Assembly: GCA_947458675.1 (NCBI GenBank)
Contig: CANHAW010000003.1
Coordinates: 1-19,276, forward strand
DNA: 19,276 nucleotides
Reading direction: 5' to 3'
From: Beijerinckiaceae bacterium
Lineage (GTDB): Bacteria; Pseudomonadota; Alphaproteobacteria; Rhizobiales; Beijerinckiaceae
Shown: positions 15,873-19,276 of the stretch, in pieces
Layout: each line of letters opens with the position of its first letter
Numbering within the stretch: the first letter of the stretch is position 1
Notes under the pieces: model-generated
Database searches by the model: none
The model's input: the letters and a program-made list of their open reading frames with translations, nothing else
Told to the model about the DNA's origin: nothing
Translations under genes and position numbers: made by a program

Positions 15873-16568
15873 GTGCATCGTTCCGCCATTTTGGCCATTT
15901 CGGCCGCGCTGACACTCGTGGGGCTTTTTCTTGCCATTTTCCCAGGCATTGACCTCTGGGCATCGCAATTATTCTTTGCGGACGGCCGCTTCATCGGGAT
16001 TACACCGTTGGGAGAAATGCTCCGAGAATTCGGGCATGGACTCCCCTTCGTGATCATGGCTTGCGCCTTTGGGGCTTATGGGCTTGCCAAATTCGGCTGG
16101 AAAAGGATCCCGGCTCCGGGCGGCCGAGCCGTCATCTTCATGGCGACAACCCTGGCTTTTGGGCCAGGATTGGTGGTCAACGTCACCCTGAAGGACAATT
16201 CCCATCGTCCTCGCCCGATTCAGACGCAGGAATTTGGGGGGCCATGGGAATTCAAGCCATGGTACCGGTTCGACGGGCAATGTATCCGCAATTGTTCTTT
16301 CGTTTCCGGTGAGGCCTCCTCGGCCTTTTGGACGCTTGCACCGGCTCTTCTCACCCCTCCTGCGGTTCGGCCTGTGGCCGTGATCGGAGCAATGGTTTTT
16401 GGTACAGGGGTGGCGACCCTCCGAATGGCTTTCGGGGGACATTACCTGTCAGACAGCCTGATATCCGCTTTCCTGACGATCTTGATTGTCATGTTGGCCC
16501 ATCGCGCTTTTTTCGGGCGCGTAAAAAAAACGGATGCCGGCTTGCGCGGGTCCGGCGCGCCTCTATAG
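15873..16568 (+). CDS. PAP2-family inner-membrane phosphatase
   Basis: Integral membrane acid phosphatase-type protein, 231 residues, starting at GTG 15873 with AAAGGG six bases upstream. Membrane segments are evident at about 7-25, 57-75, 86-104, 153-175 and 196-212. The phosphatase motifs are C1 KDNSHRPRP (K107, R114, P115) and C3 RMAFGGHYLSD (R184, H190, D194). The C2 motif, PSGH in most members, reads FVSGEAS here, so its histidine is glutamate (E147). The periplasmic loop CIRNCSF between C1 and C2 has two cysteines. This layout reminds me of lipid A 4'-phosphatase (LpxF-like) or related lipid phosphatases of rhizobia, but I cannot confirm the substrate. It is divergent from the MoeB-like gene. 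The argG promoter overlaps its 3' end. Confidence 0.85.
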   Translation: MHRSAILAISAALTLVGLFLAIFPGIDLWASQLFFADGRFIGITPLGEMLREFGHGLPFVIMACAFGAYGLAKFGWKRIPAPGGRAVIFMATTLAFGPGLVVNVTLKDNSHRPRPIQTQEFGGPWEFKPWYRFDGQCIRNCSFVSGEASSAFWTLAPALLTPPAVRPVAVIGAMVFGTGVATLRMAFGGHYLSDSLISAFLTILIVMLAHRAFFGRVKKTDAGLRGSGAPL

Positions 16569-16569
16569 T
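16542..16569 (+). promoter_or_regulatory. Sigma-70-type promoter of argG
   Basis: TTGCGC (16542-16547) and TATAGT (16564-16569) are separated by 16 GC-rich bases. The -10 matches five of six consensus positions. The TAG stop of the PAP2 gene lies inside it. Transcription would begin near 16576, leaving a leader of about 65 bases before argG. The match is visual, but it is the best promoter-like sequence in the window. Confidence 0.6.
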
Positions 16570-16583
16570 CCGCCGCCATCTGA

Positions 16584-16597
16584 CCGGGTTTGCCCGG
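16584..16597 (+). other. Small hairpin in the argG leader
   Basis: CCGGG and CCCGG around a TTTG loop form a five-base-pair hairpin about ten bases downstream of the predicted transcription start. No T-run follows, so it is unlikely to be a terminator of the PAP2 gene. It may stabilise the 5' end of the argG message. Confidence 0.4.
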
Positions 16598-16640
16598 CAA
16601 GTCTCCCTTTAAGCCCAATAGCCGCCCCGAAAGTCCGCCC

Positions 16641-17879
16641 ATGTCCTCCAAGCGCCCCCCCGTCCAACGCGTCGTCCTTGCCTATTCGGGCGGCCTCGAC
16701 ACATCCATTATTCTGAAATGGCTTCAGACAACCTATGGATGCGAAGTCGTGACCTTCACCGCCGACCTTGGTCAGGGCGAAGAGCTGGAGCCTGCGCGCA
16801 AAAAGGCGGAATTGCTGGGCATAAAGCCCGAGCATATTTTTATCGAAGACCTGCGCGAGGAATTTGTCCGGGACTATGTTTTCCCGATGTTCCGCGCCAA
16901 TGCGCAATATGAGGGGCTCTATCTCCTCGGAACCTCCATCGCGCGGCCGTTGATTGCCAAAAAGCAAATCGAAATCGCCCGCAAAGTGGGGGCAGATGCG
17001 GTTTCGCATGGCGCGACAGGCAAAGGTAACGACCAAGTCCGCTTCGAACTCGGCTATTATGCGCTCGAGCCGGGCATCCATGTGATCGCGCCCTGGCGTG
17101 AGTGGGATTTCAAGAGCCGCGAGGCGCTGATTGAATTTGCGGAAAGAAACCAAATTCCGATCGCCAAAGACAAGCGTGGAGAAGCTCCCTTCTCAGTAGA
17201 CGCCAACCTTCTGCATTCATCCTCTGAAGGGAAGGTCCTTGAGGATCCCTGGGTTGAGCCGCCAGAATATGTACATATGCGCACAATCTCGCCTGAGGAT
17301 GCGCCGGATGCCGTCACGGAAATCACGGTCGATTTCGAAAAGGGTGATCCCACAGCCATAAATGGCGAGAGAATGTCTCCGGCGACCCTGCTTGCAAAGC
17401 TGAATGAGCTTGGCAAGGCCAATGGTATCGGGCGGCTGGACCTCGTCGAAAACCGTTTCGTCGGGATGAAATCCCGCGGTGTCTATGAGACCCCCGGCGG
17501 GACTATTCTGCTCGAGGCGCACCGTGGGATAGAATCGATCACACTCGACCGCGGCGCAGCCCATTTGAAAGATGAGCTGATGCCGAAATATGCAGAGCTC
17601 ATCTATAATGGTTTCTGGTTCTCGCCCGAGCGCGAGATGCTGCAGGCCCTGATCGATAAGAGCCAGGAGAAGGTGACCGGAACGGTCCGGCTCAAGCTCT
17701 ATAAGGGAAATGTCCGCGTGGTTGGCCGGAAGTCGCCCTATTCCCTCTATGACCAGGACCTTGTCACCTTCGAAGAGGGGGCGGTTGCCTATGATCATCG
17801 GGACGCGGCGGGCTTTATCAAACTGAATGCGCTTCGCCTGCGTACGCTTGGCAAGCGTAAGCTAAGGGACGGCGAATAA
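16641..17879 (+). CDS. argG: Argininosuccinate synthase
   Basis: Joins citrulline and aspartate with ATP to give argininosuccinate, the penultimate step of arginine synthesis, in the cytoplasm. The start at ATG 16641 ([18 protein letters not shown]) gives 412 residues, the normal size of the short-type enzyme. The N-terminal ATP pyrophosphatase loop is AYSGGLDTS (14-22), followed by [11 protein letters not shown]. The central [20 protein letters not shown] binds citrulline and aspartate in this family. The C-terminal part ([17 protein letters not shown], then [13 protein letters not shown]) forms the tetramer arm. An in-frame ATG at 16590 is too close to the predicted transcription start and adds a proline-rich tail. 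The Shine-Dalgarno is poor. No other arg gene is close. A hairpin terminator follows 25 bases after the stop. Confidence 0.98.
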   Translation: MSSKRPPVQRVVLAYSGGLDTSIILKWLQTTYGCEVVTFTADLGQGEELEPARKKAELLGIKPEHIFIEDLREEFVRDYVFPMFRANAQYEGLYLLGTSIARPLIAKKQIEIARKVGADAVSHGATGKGNDQVRFELGYYALEPGIHVIAPWREWDFKSREALIEFAERNQIPIAKDKRGEAPFSVDANLLHSSSEGKVLEDPWVEPPEYVHMRTISPEDAPDAVTEITVDFEKGDPTAINGERMSPATLLAKLNELGKANGIGRLDLVENRFVGMKSRGVYETPGGTILLEAHRGIESITLDRGAAHLKDELMPKYAELIYNGFWFSPEREMLQALIDKSQEKVTGTVRLKLYKGNVRVVGRKSPYSLYDQDLVTFEEGAVAYDHRDAAGFIKLNALRLRTLGKRKLRDGE

Positions 17880-17903
17880 TCGCTTCATACGCCCGCACTG
17901 AAA

Positions 17904-17930
17904 CAGCCGCCCCTCGCTGACGGGCGGCTG
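17904..17930 (+). terminator. Hairpin terminator behind argG
   Basis: CAGCCGCCC (17904-17912) and GGGCGGCTG (17922-17930) pair perfectly over nine bases with a nine-base loop, 25 bases after the argG stop. The T-tract is weak (TTCCCTT further on), as often in GC-rich alphaproteobacteria. The stem strength and position support termination of argG. Confidence 0.7.
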
Positions 17931-17981
17931 ATCGGACGGGTTCCCTTATCGAGCGCTTTCGTGTAATCAGCGCTTCGAGTT

Positions 17982-18000
17982 CGGCCTTCGGGCCGCTTTT
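17982..18000 (+). terminator. UUCG-tetraloop hairpin followed by four Ts
   Basis: CGGCC-TTCG-GGCCG (17982-17995) is a five-base-pair stem closed by the very stable cUUCGg tetraloop, followed by C and TTTT (17997-18000). It may be a second, backup terminator for argG, or an attenuator-like hairpin in the typA leader if transcription starts upstream of it. Confidence 0.45.
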
Positions 18001-18030
18001 CCATGAGATCGCGAGCTGACCAGAACCGGT

Positions 18031-18054
18031 GCCAATTCAGGCGCCAACTCAGGC
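18031..18054 (+). repeat. Tandem 12-base direct repeat upstream of typA
   Basis: GCCAATTCAGGC (18031-18042) is followed immediately by GCCAACTCAGGC (18043-18054), identical but for one base, and then by a partial third copy, CCCAAT. The pair ends 61 bases before the typA ATG. It may be a regulator site or a simple slippage duplication. The rest of the 236-base argG-typA gap holds two hairpins and a possible short frame. Confidence 0.5.
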
Positions 18055-18068
18055 CCAATGAGCTCGAC

Positions 18069-18119
18069 ATGACGCTTCGGATGGACCGGGGCGAGATCCA
18101 AACCCGGCAAACACCATGA
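18069..18119 (+). other. Possible 16-codon leader reading frame coupled to typA
   Basis: ATG 18069 opens a 16-codon frame (MTLRMDRGEIQTRQTP) whose TGA overlaps the typA start as ATGA. Since typA itself has no recognisable Shine-Dalgarno, coupling from such a frame is conceivable. The leader frame also lacks a strong site, so it may be chance. Confidence 0.2.
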
Positions 18120-19276
18120 AACTGCGAAATATCGCCATCATTGCTCACGTTGACCACGGCAAGACAACGCTCGTCGATCAATTGCTCCGCCAGTCCGGCG
18201 CATTCCGCGAAAACCAGCGGGTCGCCGAACGCGTTATGGATTCCAACGATCTGGAAAAAGAACGCGGAATCACGATTCTCGCCAAGGCGACTTCGGTTGT
18301 CTGGAAGGACATACGCATCAATATTGTCGACACGCCAGGCCATGCCGACTTTGGTGGCGAGGTCGAACGCATTCTGTCCATGGTCGATAGCGCCATCGTA
18401 CTCGTCGATGCTGCAGAAGGACCAATGCCGCAAACCAAATTTGTTGTCGGCAAAGCACTCAAGATCGGCCTCAAGCCAATCGTTTGCGTCAACAAGGTCG
18501 ATAAGCCCGATGCGCGCGTGACCGAAGTCGTCAATGAAGTGTTCGATCTTTTTGCCGCGCTCGATGCGACAGACGAGCAACTCGATTTTCCAATCATCTA
18601 TGGATCGGCAAAACAAGGCTGGATGTCTGACCAGCCTGAAGGTCCCCAAGATCAGGGAATGGCACCTCTCTTCGACCTTGTGCTGAAACATGTGTCCGAA
18701 CCGAAAGTAGGCGAGGGACCGTTTCGGCTGCTTGGAACTCTGCTAGAGGCCAATCCATATCTCGGACGTATCATCACGGGGCGGATTTTTTCTGGCTCGT
18801 TAAAGCCGAACCAGCCTGTGAAAGTGCTCGATCGAAGCGGAAATGTTGTCGAAACAGGACGCATATCCAAGATCCTCGCTTTCCGCGGGATCGAAAGACA
18901 GCCGATCGAAGAGGCTGAAGCTGGCGACATCGTCGCCATTGCCGGTCTTGAGAAATTCAACGTGGCGGATACGGTCTGCGTAGCAGAGGTGAGCGAGCCC
19001 CTGCAGGCACAGCCAATCGATCCACCCACTCTCTCTATGACCTTCATGGTCAATGACAGTCCGCTCGCCGGAACAGAGGGTGACAAGGTTACCAGCCGCA
19101 TGATCCGCGCCCGCCTTTACAAAGAGGCGGAAGGAAATGTGGCCCTTCGCGTTGAAGATTCCCCGACAGGCGAAAGCTTTATCGTGTCAGGACGCGGTGA
19201 ATTGCAGCTGGGGATTCTCATTGAAACGATGCGTCGGGAAGGGTTTGAGCTCTCCATCTCGCGCCCGCGCGTTGTC
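18116..19276 (+). CDS. typA: Ribosome-associated GTPase TypA/BipA, 3' end cut by the window
   Basis: Translational GTPase of the EF-G/LepA group that binds 70S ribosomes and helps large-subunit assembly and stress growth. The window holds 387 of about 605 residues and no stop is reached. The N-terminal G domain has G1 AHVDHGKTT (10-18), ERGITI in switch I (49-54), G3 DTPGHADF (72-79), G4 NKVD (126-129) and the G5-region GSAKQGW near residue 163. The beta-barrel domain II follows at about 200-290 (LEANPYLGRIITGRI). Domain III begins near 300 and carries the typical SGRGELQLGILIETMRREG. The ATG at 18116 gives the classical start MKLRNIAIIAHVDHG. There is no clear Shine-Dalgarno. It lies in the same direction as argG behind a terminator, so it is probably its own transcription unit. 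Confidence 0.97.
   Translation, partial: MKLRNIAIIAHVDHGKTTLVDQLLRQSGAFRENQRVAERVMDSNDLEKERGITILAKATSVVWKDIRINIVDTPGHADFGGEVERILSMVDSAIVLVDAAEGPMPQTKFVVGKALKIGLKPIVCVNKVDKPDARVTEVVNEVFDLFAALDATDEQLDFPIIYGSAKQGWMSDQPEGPQDQGMAPLFDLVLKHVSEPKVGEGPFRLLGTLLEANPYLGRIITGRIFSGSLKPNQPVKVLDRSGNVVETGRISKILAFRGIERQPIEEAEAGDIVAIAGLEKFNVADTVCVAEVSEPLQAQPIDPPTLSMTFMVNDSPLAGTEGDKVTSRMIRARLYKEAEGNVALRVEDSPTGESFIVSGRGELQLGILIETMRREGFELSISRPRVV

Noticed and set aside
15779..16057. 92-codon N-terminal extension of the MoeB-like gene
   Set aside because: The extension overlaps the divergent PAP2 gene and its sequence is low-quality and basic, while MSLSPSEIERYARHIVL is the typical family start.

Overview
The window looks like chromosomal DNA of an alphaproteobacterium, most probably of the order Hyphomicrobiales (Rhizobiales). 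The basis is protein character: the long HPF, the rnd-lptC-lptA-lptB-rpoN-hpf-ptsN order, the short RNase D-like protein, a class I fumarase and a MoeB/HesA protein ending in a DPANPL motif. The base composition is moderately GC-rich. Family-level placement (for example Beijerinckiaceae) is only a guess. Nearly all genes are housekeeping. I see no tRNA or rRNA gene, no CRISPR array, no insertion sequence and no phage gene.

Layout. (1) 1-3199, plus strand: the 3' part of pheS and a complete pheT, the two subunits of phenylalanyl-tRNA synthetase. The stop codon of pheT is followed at once by a decayed N-terminal fragment of an LrgB-type membrane protein (3199-3395). (2) 3452-5068, minus: class I fumarate hydratase, divergent from a proteobacterial glucokinase (5199-6200, plus). 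(3) 11987-6202, minus: a long conserved block read as rnd-like exonuclease, lptC, lptA, lptB, rpoN, hpf, ptsN. It joins LPS export to the outer membrane, sigma-54, ribosome hibernation and the nitrogen-type PTS. It meets glk tail to tail with one base between the stop codons. (4) 14818-12092, minus: a compact four-gene set, DUF1993 protein, RidA-family protein, class II aldolase and medium-chain reductase. This is the least understood part of the window and looks like a small metabolic operon of unknown substrate. (5) 15778-15005, minus: MoeB/HesA-type adenylyltransferase, divergent from a PAP2-family membrane phosphatase (15873-16568, plus). (6) 16641-17879, plus: argG, with a good sigma-70-type promoter whose -10 box contains the stop codon of the PAP2 gene, and a hairpin terminator behind it. 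(7) 18116-19276, plus: typA/bipA, cut by the window end, with a structured leader that holds a UUCG hairpin, a tandem repeat and a possible 16-codon upstream frame.

How the genes work together. lptC, lptA and lptB encode parts of one machine, the Lpt bridge: inner-membrane anchor, periplasmic carrier and ATPase. rpoN, hpf and ptsN form the classical rpoN neighbourhood. rapZ and npr, which follow ptsN in enterobacteria, are absent here. The DUF1993-RidA-aldolase-MDR genes have strong Shine-Dalgarno sites and short gaps, which suggests co-expression.

No clearly new biological system was found. The best leads are the four-gene metabolic operon with its possible operator, the LrgB remnant, and catalytic-motif departures in the PAP2 and MoeB-like proteins.
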